DNA from: Platerodrilus igneus
Lineage: Eukaryota > Arthropoda > Insecta > Coleoptera > Lycidae
Length of the DNA stretch: 64,000 bases
Direction: 5' to 3'
Assembly (NCBI GenBank): GCA_036346225.1
Contig: JARFIW010001670.1
Coordinates: 3,782,001-3,846,000, forward strand
Position 1 is the stretch's first letter; every line of letters begins with the position of its first letter. The notes under the pieces were generated by a model. It saw nothing but the letters and a program-made list of their open reading frames with translations, had not been told where the DNA came from and searched no databases. Positions 9,361 through 21,488 of the stretch are shown here, one piece after another. The translations under genes were made by a program, and so were the position numbers.

Positions 9361-12300
9361 AAAATAGTACATGACAGTTAAATTAATATTTTGGACAATA
9401 GTTACTTACTTTAGTAAATGCGTAAATATACCTCAAAATTAACTAGCAATGAATATAAAAACATATCAAGCTTAAAATTAACATTTTAAACAGTATACAT
9501 TCTTTTGACATTTATAAATTTGGAAATCAAAATAACATGTGTCATATTTAGAAAATTGTAAACTAGATAATTTTTGGGACTATAATACTGTTAATCAAAC
9601 TTATTTATTATTCGATTGAGTGATGTTTGAAGAATAAATAAACTATATATTTAATATTATAAAGATAAAATAAATTTTAGAAATTTTAGAAATTCTTTAA
9701 GATTTAAAAAAATATTGAAAATTTTTTAGTTTGGTATAATCAGGAATAAATGTTACTTAAATTATCTATGTCGGTTTCTGAGTTTAAACTGTTCTTAATT
9801 TTGTTAATATAATATGATTCTAAAAATAATCTTTTTTTACGGTTTGGTTCAATTTCGAAATTGAACGAAACTATAAAAAAAGATATAATATGATTCCAAT
9901 ACTATAAAGTTAATAGTGTTTGGAATCGGAATAGAATTGTTTTGTTGTAATTTTTTATACATGCAGAAGAATCTAATTATAGCACATATAAATGTTGGCT
10001 TTACTCAGAACAGACATTGCAATTTCACATAACTATGTGTCTATATGTCCGATTTGCTCTAATAAAACACTGAAACTACATCTACCTAAAAGTTGAGCCG
10101 ATTTCCTTAAATTAATTATAAGAATGCTCAACTAACCGGTAGCTTCACGCTTCCATCAGAGTAATTACATATGAATTTGAGCTGCTGAATAATTTAAAGA
10201 TTCTGTTGGTTGCATTTTTATTTATCTACGCTTAATGATTATTATCAAATTAAAATTAAGTAGTTAACTTCCGCAAAAAATAGTGCCATAATAACAAGGT
10301 TCGCGATTTAAAAAAGCGCTGCAACTTTTTAATGCAGTAATATTTGGTAATTACAGGTTTAATTATTGAGATGAATTGCCTTCTTCATCTAAAGATACGG
10401 GTGATGAGAGCTAACATCAACCTACGATCTGAGAAACCCTTTTGCGATTGGCTTTAGCATTGGCCTCGTACTTACGTGTAATAGAGGACATGTAAAATTT
10501 TGGTTATAGCTGGTTGATCTCAGATCAGCATAGAAGTTGTAGCTGTTGCTGTCAACGTAATCATCTGTGATTTATTGGCAACGTTGGATATTTGTGAAAT
10601 ACTTGTATCACCACAATGGCATGTGTAAGCAAATACAAATTTTTCTTGTACAAATACATTTCTAGATTTTGGAGGTGTTGGGGATTACGTGCTCAAGATT
10701 TATGTATAGCCTAAGTAAAAAATTAAAACTACTGAAAATGTGGAAACTAAAACAATTCAAAACAAGAAAACCATTAAACACTAACAAGTGATAATACAGA
10801 ATTACGTAAATCCGAATGATTTCAAGGCAGTTAGCTATAACGATTAGATATCAAAACCGAGAGCTCATGCAATCGCATAATTGTATAGGCTAATTAACAA
10901 TTTGTTATTCAGACCACTTTAGTATAGCATTAGCAGATTAGTTAGTTTCAATATATTTGCTATTACTTTGCAAATTTTTTATATAATTTATTTTTATTGT
11001 AGAACTAAAACCATTAAATTTCTCGCATTTGCAATGGATAAGCGACCATAAAAGTAAATATATGCCTAATAATATAGAACACTAAAAGTGGTTGCATATT
11101 ACAATTAATAGTATAAAATAATATAAAAAAAAGTAATTCAGAAAGTGGTTTTAGACGTTCACTTCGACTTACATTTAGATTTTGATGACCATAAATATAT
11201 GTTTCAAATGCAAGGATATTTAAAATCTTAATCTTATATAATTTTTTCTTAAGTTCGTGTCAAGGAATAAATTTGATAAAAAATTTCCGAGCAGGATGGT
11301 TCGAATCCATAGGTACTTTTAAAGCTTTTGCAATTTTTCCAACTTAAAAAATATCTCGTTTTTAAATTGCTTTCTTAAAGTAATCATACTAAAACATTCC
11401 ATTAAAATGTTTACATTCATGTTGATTATAATCGTTTATGTGTTGGTAAATCCCATAAAAAGGTTATGGTTATTTCCTTTAAGATTATAGTTTTTAGTTT
11501 ACATGCATTCTTGATCTAAGGAAGGATAATTTTTGTAAGATTACATTGTTTATACACAAAGGTTGGCAAATTCAGTGTTGTGGTTTTAAGTTTATCATCC
11601 TTACTTTGTATTCTAAATTAGTGCAGTTTTATGATTAATTTGTTTTGATTAAGAGTGTATAAGTTGACACGTATAACATCATCGACTTGGAACGAAGAAA
11701 ATTCGCACGCTATATTATGCCAATTCAGAAAATGAAAATCTCCTCCGTCTCGCTTAGGCTAATGTTTTATAAATATAATTTTACATGTGTTAGACAGAAA
11801 AGAAACGTCAAAAGTAACTTTAATTTTCAATCTTAATTCCTCTTTCTAAACTCTGCTGCAGATTTGTTTTTCTCTTATAGAAGGAAAGTATTTTTTATGA
11901 AGTACTTCGTCAGGACCATTGAACAAGATGACATGCAAATTTGAGTAAATACAATTAACCTTTTAATAATTAGCGGTCGAACTAATGAATGTGACCGGTC
12001 GGTAGAATTCAGATTTATATTTTACCAGGTTGGTGAAAATTACTTTTAGGAAGAATTTGTTTCCTTAAGTAGACCGCTTCATGTTGAAGAAGCATGTTAA
12101 TTAAAAACATCTTACTTTTTAACGAAGTCCTAGACGTTATAGTATAGTATGTTTAAAACACAATGAATTTAAGAGATGATTGATTCTAGTTGTTTCCAAA
12201 GCTATCTACATCCAAATGATTTCTACGTTGTTTATATTAAAGCTTTTGAAACTATCACCTACAGTAGCCCTGATTTAATAAAAGAATTTTAACTGTATAA

Positions 12301-13318
12301 ATTTATAAACATGCTCATATTACGTTCATTCAAGAAATTGGAAAGTAATTTTGCTCGCCGAAAGCGTTTTCCATTAAGATAAGTATTTTTTAATATTTTT
12401 CGCTTTTGTTTAAGAATGTCTATATGTGCTTGTGCCTAAAGAGTAATCTTGCAATACAGTAAAAAGTTTTATAGACTGGAGTTTTTACGACAATGAAAAG
12501 GTAATAGTTTCCACCTTTGATATAATAAAAAATATTGCAATTACTAGAGGCGTGATTAATGTACAGGTAATTTAGCATTTAATTTTGTGAACCCTTTTCT
12601 TTTAGGTAGCAGTTTTATATAGTTATATTAGTGTCTTTTCAATTCTTTTATGTTAGGTTTGTTCTAAATTTAATTCCTCGTGTGAGCCTTGGGCCGAAAT
12701 CACTTTCCTCATCTCGGGTTTTAGCCTACTCCTGTTAATTTTTTTTTGTATTTTCCTAGGAGCCCCGTATTTAGAAAGCAAGGGCGTCCAAGATAATTCC
12801 CTATTAAGACTGTCATTTTCCAAACGTTAGTATTTCGGAACCCTTTTTGAATACTTATACCACGCTTCTCACAAGTTAGTCGGCATTGTTGGTACAGTTG
12901 AAGTTTTCGGTACTTTATCGAGACACCGAATTTTCAGTTATATACTTCAATGAGTTTCTCTATGGATTACCCGCTAGATTTTCTAGGCCAAAAACTGTAG
13001 GTAACGATATTATTTTAAGTTTTTTGTAGAAGTAATGCGAGAGTACAGATCAATTGAAGCTTGTAAATATTTTGCAACTACATTAGTAGACTGTAATATT
13101 TTAACATGAACACAAAAACTACTATAACTCAAAGGAATTTAGTTCGTTTTTAGTTATTTCAGTTTTCCATTTTTTACTATTTTATTTTATAATGAAATTA
13201 CATTTTTGAAACCTATCTTAATACCTACAACGTTAGCTAATAAAGAAAATACGCAATTTAACCGTAATGACTCTTTAATTGGACAAAGCTTTCTGAGCAT
13301 ACGTTTCGTTGACCATGG
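9361..13318. other. About 4 kb AT-rich DNA without recognisable genes
   Basis: No long frame, no splice-supported exon and no TE protein similarity was seen. One palindrome stands out at about 9835-9884, where TTCAATTTCGAAATTGAA is centred between TTTTTTTAC and TATAAAAAAA flanks. A lone box-B-like GGTTCGAATCC at 11298-11308 has no tRNA around it. Confidence 0.5.
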
Positions 13319-13495
13319 TGTTACGTTATTTCGTGGCAGCCACGTTAGGCGCCAAATTTATGCTACGTTGGCTCGTAGCCGTACGTAACACCAAGAAAAT
13401 CAAAGAAATGACCGGGCTCAATCGGAGATTAGGGGGGGTTGTAGAAAGCAGACTGACATATGATGTATGCGGCGGTAAGGAGTTAGTAACAATAC

Positions 13496-13557
13496 CTGCA
13501 ATAAAAAAAATTAGAATAGTAAACCTGCAATAAAAAAGATTAGTCCTGCAAACCTGA
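13496..13557 (-). promoter_or_regulatory. Three tandem splice-acceptor-like motifs
   Basis: On the minus strand, TTTATTTCAG, TTTTTATTGCAG and TTTTATTGCAG occur about 28 bp apart, each followed by GT. They are conserved in the second copy at 42220-42297. They lie about 400 bp downstream of the donor at 13942 and fit alternative ends for that intron. Confidence 0.55.
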
Positions 13558-13942
13558 AATAAAGAAAAAGCATAGCAGCAATGAAAAGTCTAAGTTATTC
13601 AGTACTTTGTAGAATGTAAAAAAAAACTGTTTAGATAATCTATATAATATAACAACGGTAAAAGCAATACAAAAATTTTTAGTACAAAGTGAGGTAATAT
13701 TGGGGAGTAGCAGAAACGTTTCCTCACACACCAATTAAACATAAATCAGATAAAATGTTAACAAAAGATAAATAGATAAGACAGTTGATATGAGTAATCC
13801 GGTAGTATTGATTTTGTTTTTCTTTCTTTTCTTTCTTAGTAGCATGCACTTCTATTGTAAAAGGTATCAGAACGACAAAGATATTGCAAAACAAACGGAT
13901 AGATATTTACAGTAATAACAAGTATGAAATAGTTCAACTTAC

Positions 13943-14352
13943 ACAACCAGGAGCACCGGAAGAGTTTCTATAGAATTGGACTAATTCGGCTACTGATAGC
14001 CTTGCAGCTGGAGTTGGTGGAGTGTGGGGTGTCCATGGTTCCATCCCATCATCAACTTGAAACTTGACACTACTATCAACTGCAGATTGTTCTTTTACTT
14101 TCTGTAACTGATCGAAAGCCTCCTGATAGCTTGGTAAGCCGGATGCACTGGTGTAGCTTGGCAAAGATTCACAGCCTATTCGCGGGGGTGGAATTTGTGG
14201 TACAACAGACAGGAACACATGCAACACACGCAACTAAGAACAATTAAAGTTAGTATAATTCCGATCCAAACATCCGCCAAGAATTTTTCGTATTGCGGAT
14301 CTGCTTCAGCAGAAAGAACTTCGTCAACTTCTGAAGCTAATTTCAGTTGGTA
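13943..14352 (-). pseudogene. comm-like: Commissureless-like exon (TM segment plus LPSY motifs), frameshifted
   Basis: Commissureless family proteins are small single-pass membrane adaptors that sort Robo receptors away from the growth-cone surface. They carry PY-type motifs bound by Nedd4-family ligases. Here one minus-strand frame (from about 14343) reads [21 protein letters not shown], then a membrane span [12 protein letters not shown] and [14 protein letters not shown]. It then stops at TAG shortly after. The frame one base earlier continues with [20 protein letters not shown] and SYQEAFDQL, giving two LPSY motifs, then TPHTPPTPAARLSVAELVQF. A one-base shift near the C-run at about 14187-14191 joins them. 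The exon ends at a consensus donor (GTAAGT, 13942-13937). A plausible acceptor is CTTCAG at 14336-14331. The identification is from remembered family features. The frame break may be real decay or a homopolymer sequencing error. Confidence 0.6.
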
Positions 14353-14587
14353 AAGGCATTATTTGAATACGGTGAAACATTTAAAAGCACGATCACTCTC
14401 ACAATCTCGTCTTTAAAAGAAAATGTACGTTCATATTTTATTTACTTATTAAATGCAAGGTAAATTTAACATATCATTAATACGGAATGAGTTAAACACT
14501 TCTGCAATTTCATTTTGCAAATGTTTTAGGAGTTTAAAACCTGACTAAAGTGGCTCCTTTAAAAATTCTGTACAAGTTTATTGCACT

Positions 14588-15375
14588 TACCCTGATAAAA
14601 CAAAGGGACCACGAAAACTAGATCGCACACACATTAATCCTAAGAAGAATCGGTCAAGTTTAGCAAGCAAGTTCTACAACTTTTATTTCCAACAGAAAAG
14701 CAACAAAAACAATTAGTAAAGCTACGCGTATCACTAAAACCGTCAGTCAATGTTCCGTAAACAAGCACGTGCGGTCGAGTCAAACACGTTCGCCTATCAA
14801 GCATCTTTCCTTCAAAAGCCATCAGAACTACACTGTTCTACAGTTTATAAACAACGTTTACTTCACAAGAAAACTCAACTCAAAACACAATTAGTAAAGC
14901 AACAAGGCAACAGTATTTTTCACGTAATTAATATATAGGAACGAAGCACAAACTACCACTCCTCTTCTGTTTATCTTCAACTCGTTGTTACCATAAACTC
15001 TTGTCGACCATTATCTAAACTTGTATATCCACATAAGGAACATTCACTAAATGAATGCAGCCATCATATCTACTAATTAATTGCGAGCTGTTTATCTTTT
15101 CGATAAGTTGGAAAGTAATTTAACGAATAATCCAATTTACAATTTATTCCTTGCAATTTATTTATTAATTGAAAATCAAACTTCAATTTATTTAACTTTA
15201 AATTACTACACACGAGTTAAATTGCATACAAATCTGAAAACTATTCGAAAGTATTTACTTTATACAAACAGCGATCCACATATTATAATACGACGCATTT
15301 GCCCAAAGAGTTAATAAATATAAAATATAGAAATAGTAGTGTAAAATGTTAAGCCTAATAAAAATGCACGTTACA
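14588..15375 (-). promoter_or_regulatory. Conserved 5' part of the TG...CA insertion, possible promoter and untranslated exon
   Basis: This segment is shared with 40560-41375. It ends at a second donor-like site, TATCAGGGTAAGTGC, near 14590, before the commissureless-like exon. The 60-residue open frame at 14640-14822 is not conserved in the other copy, which has indels, so it is probably not coding. A promoter role is inferred from position only. Confidence 0.4.
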
Positions 15376-15852
15376 ATGATATTATTCAATTTCTTCCAAC
15401 ATGGCAAACCTTCACTAAAAGAATATAAGGTTGTTCCACCGTTTGTAACACTTGCGAATTTCCCGTATATCATCGTAGACAGATGTCAGAATCTGTTTTT
15501 TAATACGAGCATGGAGGCCATTGTATTTTCCACTCGCATTTACAGCTTCGTTCTAACCATGCCCACAACATTCTCGTCAATGTAGACTATTATTTTTGAG
15601 TATTGCTATAATTCGATTTTGCTTGATTGTTCAGATGGGCTTTCGAATTAGTTAATTTTTATACAAGTCTTAAAAACTATTAACATACATCCTGATCGAC
15701 TTTGACATATTTTATTGCATCATTCTACTGTTTAATGTGGAACCCATCAAAAAAAAGAACGCGGATGTTTTTTGACTTCACTTAAAATTTGTCTAAATAC
15801 AAAAGCTGGTAAAATGTAAATTAATTCATTACTAATTTTTGGATATAAAAGA
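15376..15852. other. Spacer before the tandem duplication
   Basis: AT-rich, with no supported feature. Overlapping short frames lack any recognisable domain. Confidence 0.4.
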
Positions 15853-16209
15853 CTTTCTCTTTTGTTTTCGTTATCAATTTAAGCGTTGGATCGTATAAAG
15901 CTGACCAGTCAATAGACTGGTCTCGGTGTTACAGATCACATATAGAAACTTATACTTTGCCGTAAATGAAGGGTTATACCGTAAAAACTCTCAATCGACA
16001 TACATTTTCTTAGGTTTATTGTGTTTTTGTTTAAAACACAAACTTTATTCATACATAAGTACAATATCAATAAAACTTGGTTGTCAACACTTTTTGAATG
16101 GGAAGCAATATTTTGTTCTATTTATCACTTTTGCCAAATGGAATAATTAGCAACCAGCTATTCAAGGTCTATACCCACGCATTCATTGCGACGTCAAATT
16201 GTACTTATT

Positions 16210-16680
16210 ACAATCTATGCATGTGTGAAAAAGTGTGTTAAACGAAGATAGTGCTACGACAAAGTGTTGAAGTGAAAATAGTGTTAAGTTTTTAACTTAA
16301 GTTAGTAGTCGAAATATTTTGCTATTACAACAAAATCATTTAACGGGCACAAGTGCAAAAGTAGCGGTGATTCGAAAAATGTGTCGAGACCAGAATACTG
16401 TTGAAGTTTGAACTTAAGTTAGTGTTTTGCTACTAATACAAAATAATCAGGCCGGATCATGTGCAAAAATAGTGTTAAGGCGGAAAAAGGGTTCAGGCGA
16501 AAATAGTGTTGAAATATCAACTTAAGTTAGTAGTCCATATGTTTTACAACTGAGACAAAGTAATTGAACGGCTACATGTGCAAAAATAGTGTTGATGCGA
16601 TAATAGTGTTGCGGCGAAAATATTGTTGAGACGAAAATGATGTTACGTTTTAACTTAGGTCAGTAATAGAAATGTTTTAC
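16210..16680. repeat. Nested degenerate tandem array (about 108-133-bp unit with 17-bp sub-repeat)
   Basis: AACTTAAGTTAGTAGTC-like text recurs at 16294, 16411, 16519 and 16652. Within and between these, GGCGAAAATAGTGTTGA-like 17-mers recur several times. The same array is in copy 2 at 22955-23425. Non-coding. Confidence 0.8.
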
Positions 16681-17728
16681 TCAAGTTTGTTGCATATTAT
16701 ACGTTTTATTTGCGGTGCCATTCTCAAAGTAATGTTTCCACGTGAATTCTTTGGTGTGCTCGAATATCATAGAAAAAATTAACACTGACCACCTCCTTTA
16801 AAAACCATTCAATTTATTCTAGTAATCTTCAATTTGGTTCGTTAGTGAATCCACAAAATACATTTGATGGTTCACCGCTTGATGAGTATAGCTGATGGAA
16901 CCTAAAACCTCTGTATGCTCGCTACGCATTCGTTCAAATTGAAATACCTTGCAGTACATGATCATGGATGATTGACCTAACCTGCCTTTGCTCTCGTACC
17001 ATAAATACTTAAAACTCATGGTTGATTTACCAAACAACACCTGTAGTATTTTTATCTTGTATTTAAGCTTTCGTCAATTTGGACTATGTGACCTAAACCT
17101 CCAAACCGAAACAAATCTGGCCGCACCAGCAACTTCAAACTAATTTTTAAACTTAGCTTGCAGGGGCTAGGTACTTTAAATTCACATGATTTTGGATTAT
17201 CGTGGTTATGATCGGTTAAAGGTGTTATAATCTGGAAAGCTCACCCGTTCATTAATTTGCAATTTTTTGATGGGTTGTGTTCAGGTAGTTGTGTAGGAAA
17301 GCAAGCCGTGTTAGCTGAAAAAACCCAAGACAAAGTTACTGGTGGTTTCTGAAATGCTTAAACCTTTTTTAAAATGAGGGAATTTATAACTGTGAGTAGT
17401 ATTATGAGCTTTTATGTCTATTCCTTGCGATAACGTACATGTAAATTTTAAATGTAAATTGGTTGTACTCTCGTAAAAGGAATGCAGTAAACCTGAAAGT
17501 TTATGTATTTTGTTGAACAATAAATTAGTGTTACTTAAAATTTAAGCACAGTTTGGAACAATTTAAAATATTAAAAAATATGTACGTATAAAACGTTAAA
17601 TATAATTTTTATTTATATAGTTAATTGTTGATTCTTCATTGCGGCAATAAACATTAGTATTTGGAATGGATAATAAAAAATAACAACGAAAAGGCGCCAA
17701 TTTAACTGTTTTCTATGTTTATTATTAA

Positions 17729-17762
17729 TGACATTTACAGAAATTGGAATTTGTAAATGTCA
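17729..17762. repeat. Short hairpin palindrome
   Basis: TGACATTTACA is inverted as TGTAAATGTCA, with an inner AAATT/AATTT pair closing on GG. Duplicated at 24467-24500. Function unknown. Confidence 0.7.
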
Positions 17763-19082
17763 TGTAACTTATTATGGGAAATGTAAAAATTTGAGGTGAT
17801 AGTATTATTGATAGATGGTCTTTTTTAGGATTTCTTTTAGCAATGCCTGGCCAGACTGAGGTTAAAGGATTTAGGTTTTTCGTTTAAGAAAAGTATATTT
17901 GTGTGCACTTTGCCATTATTCTGTGTTAATAAAGTTTAAGTTTAAGTTGAATTTTATTTGTATTTATTAAAAACTAGGTAAAGAGATCCATTTGTAAAAG
18001 ATGTCTAGCTACCCTAGAGATAGAATCGTATTTGGAAGGTATTTTAGTTTTCAATTTTATGTAATTTGACTAAGATATTAATAAGTGTTCTAAGATATTT
18101 GAAAGAAACATAACGTATAACGTGATCAATTTAGGAACTGGAGCAAAGGAGGCCTATGCGGCACAACTGTCTTCCGTATAAATATAATATTAAAGGGATA
18201 GCTGTGACAGTCGATGTGGCGCCCTCAATTATGACAGTCAAAGAAGCCTTCCATGGTGTCATTAGCGTATCGTAGTTTGTTTGCATTTCAGCCAGTATGC
18301 TATTCTTATATTTTGAAGTATTCTATTTTCTTACATAATTTCTTCCATACAAACCCACTCTCGCACCATTGCAGTTTGCCGACGCACGTTATATTGCTAC
18401 AGGGTCTCCAACTCTAGACAAATCAAAATTTATTAACTCTCCGCTCATTTTATCCGTAAAAAATATTCTTTAAGAAATCCAAAGTTACTCAATTATACTA
18501 TGATGCAACAAAAGTAAAGCAACAACAATCGATATCAACGTACTGAATTATACATTGCACTTTGTCAACACTAAGGTATACTTACATTTCTTCCACATTC
18601 ATATTCATTGGAATTTACATTTCAACATTTTCAATCAATATGGGATATCTTTAAAGAAAGTCTTCGAATTTTTAAGAACGATTCTCAACATATCCAAATA
18701 TTATAATTCTTTCAATACTGTTAAAGTACCTTTTTGGCATGTAATTGTCGGTGTATGTTCATTCAGACACTTCAGATATTTATTTTTTATTTTATAACTG
18801 CTATTTAAACTTGTATATTTTATTACTTTCTACGACTTTAGGTTTGTCTTTAAGTGCTTGAATTTCTTTTGTATTTAGCATTTTATGTATTAAATGACCT
18901 GCACTTCCATTGATATTTAATGCTATTGCTATTTAATATTTTTTGAAGTTTTCAAATCTTTGTCATTGTACCTTTTAACTTTATTAGCATTTTCATCTTT
19001 ACAGTTTTAAATTTCTGTACTTCCTACGTTTATGCAATTTTAACTTTTGTGCAATTTTAATGGTTGTTCTTTTTTGTAGTAG

Positions 19083-19229
19083 CCGTGTAAATTAATGTAA
19101 ATGCCTTTATATATACAGACGCCAATTTCAACTTATTACATTTCTTTCCTTTATGTAATTTTATCTTTTGTTAAATTTTAGCTATTGTGACCATGTAAAT
19201 TAATACAAATGCCTTTAAATACAGATGCC
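19083..19229. repeat. Two-unit imperfect tandem repeat (about 108 bp)
   Basis: GTGTAAATTAATGTAAATGCC at 19083 recurs as ATGTAAATTAATACAAATGCC at about 19192, each followed by TTTAxATACAGAxGCC. Also present in duplication copy 2. Confidence 0.6.
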
Positions 19230-20562
19230 TTCTTTCCTCATTATCCTATTAATTTGTATCATTTGTTCTATTTCTTTAATTTAAAGACCACGGTTTCAAA
19301 CGTATGGCTTGTGTCGTGAAACAAAATCATCGGTTTTTAAAATTTAGAATTTTTAGAATTGTTACGTCAGCAAATACCACACTCATGTTTTTTAGAAAAA
19401 TTTTCAATCTATACTATAATCAGATTTCCTACGAATGTTCTTGAAACTAAGGAGGTTTTGACTTTCCAGTACAACAAATTATCGCACGCTAAACCTTTTA
19501 GTAACAACTGCAATCCTGACTAGCGAAAGTATATCTTTATTAATTTCTTAGCAAAAGTTAAAACAATTAACAAAATCATCCTTTTTAAAAAAATTTTAAT
19601 TAAGTAAATTTCTCTTTAATCACCCTTTTGTAAAAATTATAAAGAGCAATTAATACCTATGATGACTAAAGTAATTATTTTGATATTGTCGTACGAACAA
19701 GTTCAAGTTTTACCAAATAAGGACTGTGACATTATTCATCATACAAAGAGAAGATTATAGAGATCAATGACATTCCTAAAGCTCCTTCTACATCTAGCTG
19801 AATTAAACAGTTTAAAAAACAAAATAAAGATGATCAAAACCATGTAGCGATTTATCGCGCCTGTCGTCATTCATTTAATTATGCTGGCGCAATTATGGTT
19901 TGTAATTAATTTCAATGTTAATGTTTTGTTAAATAGCTCGTGAATTATTGCTTTGCTCTAGTGCTATACATGCAGTTATGGTAGCTGTTGGTTTAATGCA
20001 GTTAAAGATTGCTATTTAAATTAGTTGTGCAAAAACCATTTTTAACCTTTCAAGTAATGTATGGGACAGCGATCTGCATTAGTTTAAATTAAGGTCTTCC
20101 ACGTAATTAATTCCTTTATGATCGATATGTCAACAACTTTATAGGTATATTAATGGTTTGGAGCAACACCAACTAAACCTAGCAAAGTGTGCATTGTTTT
20201 ATTTGTTATAATTATTTGTTACCATAATTATTTTGTCTGTAATAATGTACACTATTGCAATTTTAGGTTAAGTATGTTTTTGAATCCTAGCTCCACAAAA
20301 ATGCAACTTTCTTACTATACTTCAGCAAACCAAATTAATATAGAAGAAGTAGAACACCGAAATACGCAGCAGTTCGATACATGATTTATTTTCCCGATTT
20401 CATATTGACTTTGTTGTATTTCTAATTTCTACTGGCGAGAAACGTCTGTCTTTAATTTTTTAAAAATTTTAAATTGTGGGAAGTTTTAAACCAAGAATCG
20501 CGCTTGTTATATTTTTAAAATCGGGACATCTTTTGCGAAATATTTCTGAATAATGCGGTACA

Positions 20563-21065
20563 TCATCATCATCATTAAGTCCTCCGTCCTGGAACTGGTT
20601 AAACACGTACCCTTATTGTTTCATTTCTGAACTAACCTGCATCTATCACTATCTGATCTAGGTCTACATCTACCTCCCTTTCCTATCTCTGCTTGTAATA
20701 TATCTTGTACTATTTTTCAAAAATGCCTTAGAACGCATTCTGCCTTTTTATTTCTCTAATTTTTTCCCACAGATAACTTTATTCCCCTACTATTTCTATA
20801 ACCTATTTGTTATTAACTTTGTCTGTCCATACTATCATCCTCATGCAGCTGAAACACAACATTCCAAAACGCTGCTACCGTTTTTCTGTCTGCTTTTCCT
20901 ACTACCCGTATTTCATAGGCATACTGTGCTGTGCTCCACACATATGCTTTTAACAATTTATCTCTTGTTTCTGTTTGTTGTCTTTGATCATAGGCGCTGT
21001 TCTTTCTTGTTAAATGCAGTTCGGTCCCCTTCTATTGTTTTACAATTACATACCCTATTTCTCCG
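20563..21065 (-). mobile_element. 3' fragment of APE-type LINE with (ATG)n tail
   Basis: Minus-strand sequence resembles the C-terminal coding end of the LINE at 29273-29700 (shared AGCACAGTAxxxTATGxxxT region) and ends in a short ATG-repeat tail (CATCATCATCATCAT on the plus strand, from 20563). Heavily diverged. Present again in copy 2 at about 27298-27802. Confidence 0.65.
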
Positions 21066-21092
21066 ACATTCAGTGGCTGTGTAAGGGGGCAC

Positions 21093-21399
21093 CACTACGC
21101 CATAGTGGTGTGTGTGTGTGACTACTACTTCCAAGGTCCCGGGTTCGAATTCCTACACGGTACGCTTGAAAAATGTTGGGCAAGCATTTTTCACAAAAAT
21201 ACACTCTCGTTCGGATGAGAAGTAAAATGGAGGTCTCGTGTGTGATTGTTGTCACGCACGTTAAAGAACCCTACCGTGCTTGGAACGACAAGGGTTCGGC
21301 AAAATTCCAAATTTTCCAGGTAAAAAAAAACTCGCTTCCTGGTCAATGTAGTACCTTCGGGTGGAGCATTGGGAAATCACATGTAAGGTTGTGAAAGGG
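21093..21399 (+). mobile_element. tRNA-derived SINE
   Basis: A degenerate tRNA-like head holds a box-B match (GGGTTCGAATTCC). The body carries the family's conserved centre (TCACGCACGTTAAAGAACCC) and continues to TGGAGCATTGGGAAATCACA. The same body recurs, diverged, at 32453, 50654 and 63455. The 73-residue frame across it is a repeat artefact. Confidence 0.8.
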
Positions 21400-21402
21400 T
21401 GG

Positions 21403-21488
21403 GGTTCCGTGGCGTAGTTGGTATGCATGTGACTACTACGCTCAAGGTCCCGGTTCGAATCCCGACACGGTCCGCTTTAAAATGTTAG
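21403..21488 (+). mobile_element. SINE head with intact box A and box B, body truncated
   Basis: TGGCGTAGTTGG (21410-21421) is a good box A, and GGTTCGAATCC (21452-21462) is a perfect box B of an internal RNA polymerase III promoter. The body stops after AGGCGAGCA, where LINE 3' sequence follows. It could be mistaken for a tRNA gene but cannot close a proper acceptor stem plus anticodon arm by eye. Confidence 0.75.

Larger units (their letters stand above)
13319..15375 (-). mobile_element. TG...CA insertion (solo-LTR-like) carrying a commissureless-like exon
   Basis: Read on the minus strand the element starts TGTAACGTGCATTTTT (at 15375) and ends ACGTAACA (at 13319). The flanks TCAT and CCAT form an imperfect 4-bp target duplication. 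A second copy lies on the plus strand at 40560-42454 and shares, in order, the first ~750 bp, a splice-donor context (GTAAGTTGAACTATTTC), an intron, three tandem acceptor-like motifs, and the last ~130 bp including TTTGGCGCC. The two copies differ completely in the segment just before the donor. TG/CA ends and a 4-bp duplication suggest an LTR-retrotransposon LTR, but no partner LTR or pol was seen. Whether TTTGGCGCC near the 3' end is a primer-binding site is unclear, because it lies inside the inserted unit. Confidence 0.65.
16690..20560. other. Duplication unit interior without genes
   Basis: Apart from the hairpin and short repeat noted separately, no coding or RNA feature is supported. 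The 60-80-residue frames here lack codon or domain signal, and their conservation in copy 2 only reflects the duplication. The same applies to 23436-27295. Confidence 0.5.

Noticed and set aside
11298..11308. Isolated GGTTCGAATCC box-B match
   Set aside because: No box A at the right distance and no SINE body follows.
14236..14260. TACTAAC followed by a pyrimidine-rich TTCTTAG on the minus strand looked like a branch point and splice acceptor before the LPSY frame
   Set aside because: The same bases read through as membrane-span codons ([10 protein letters not shown]) of the commissureless-like exon, so it is coding text and the true acceptor is further upstream.
14640..14822. 60-residue minus-strand frame starting ATG in the 5' part of the TG...CA insertion
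   Set aside because: The homologous stretch of the second copy has frame-breaking indels, so there is no sign of coding constraint.
21403..21480. Possible tRNA gene (good box A and box B)
   Set aside because: It is followed by the SINE body family sequence in other copies and does not close as a full tRNA by eye; treated as a SINE head.
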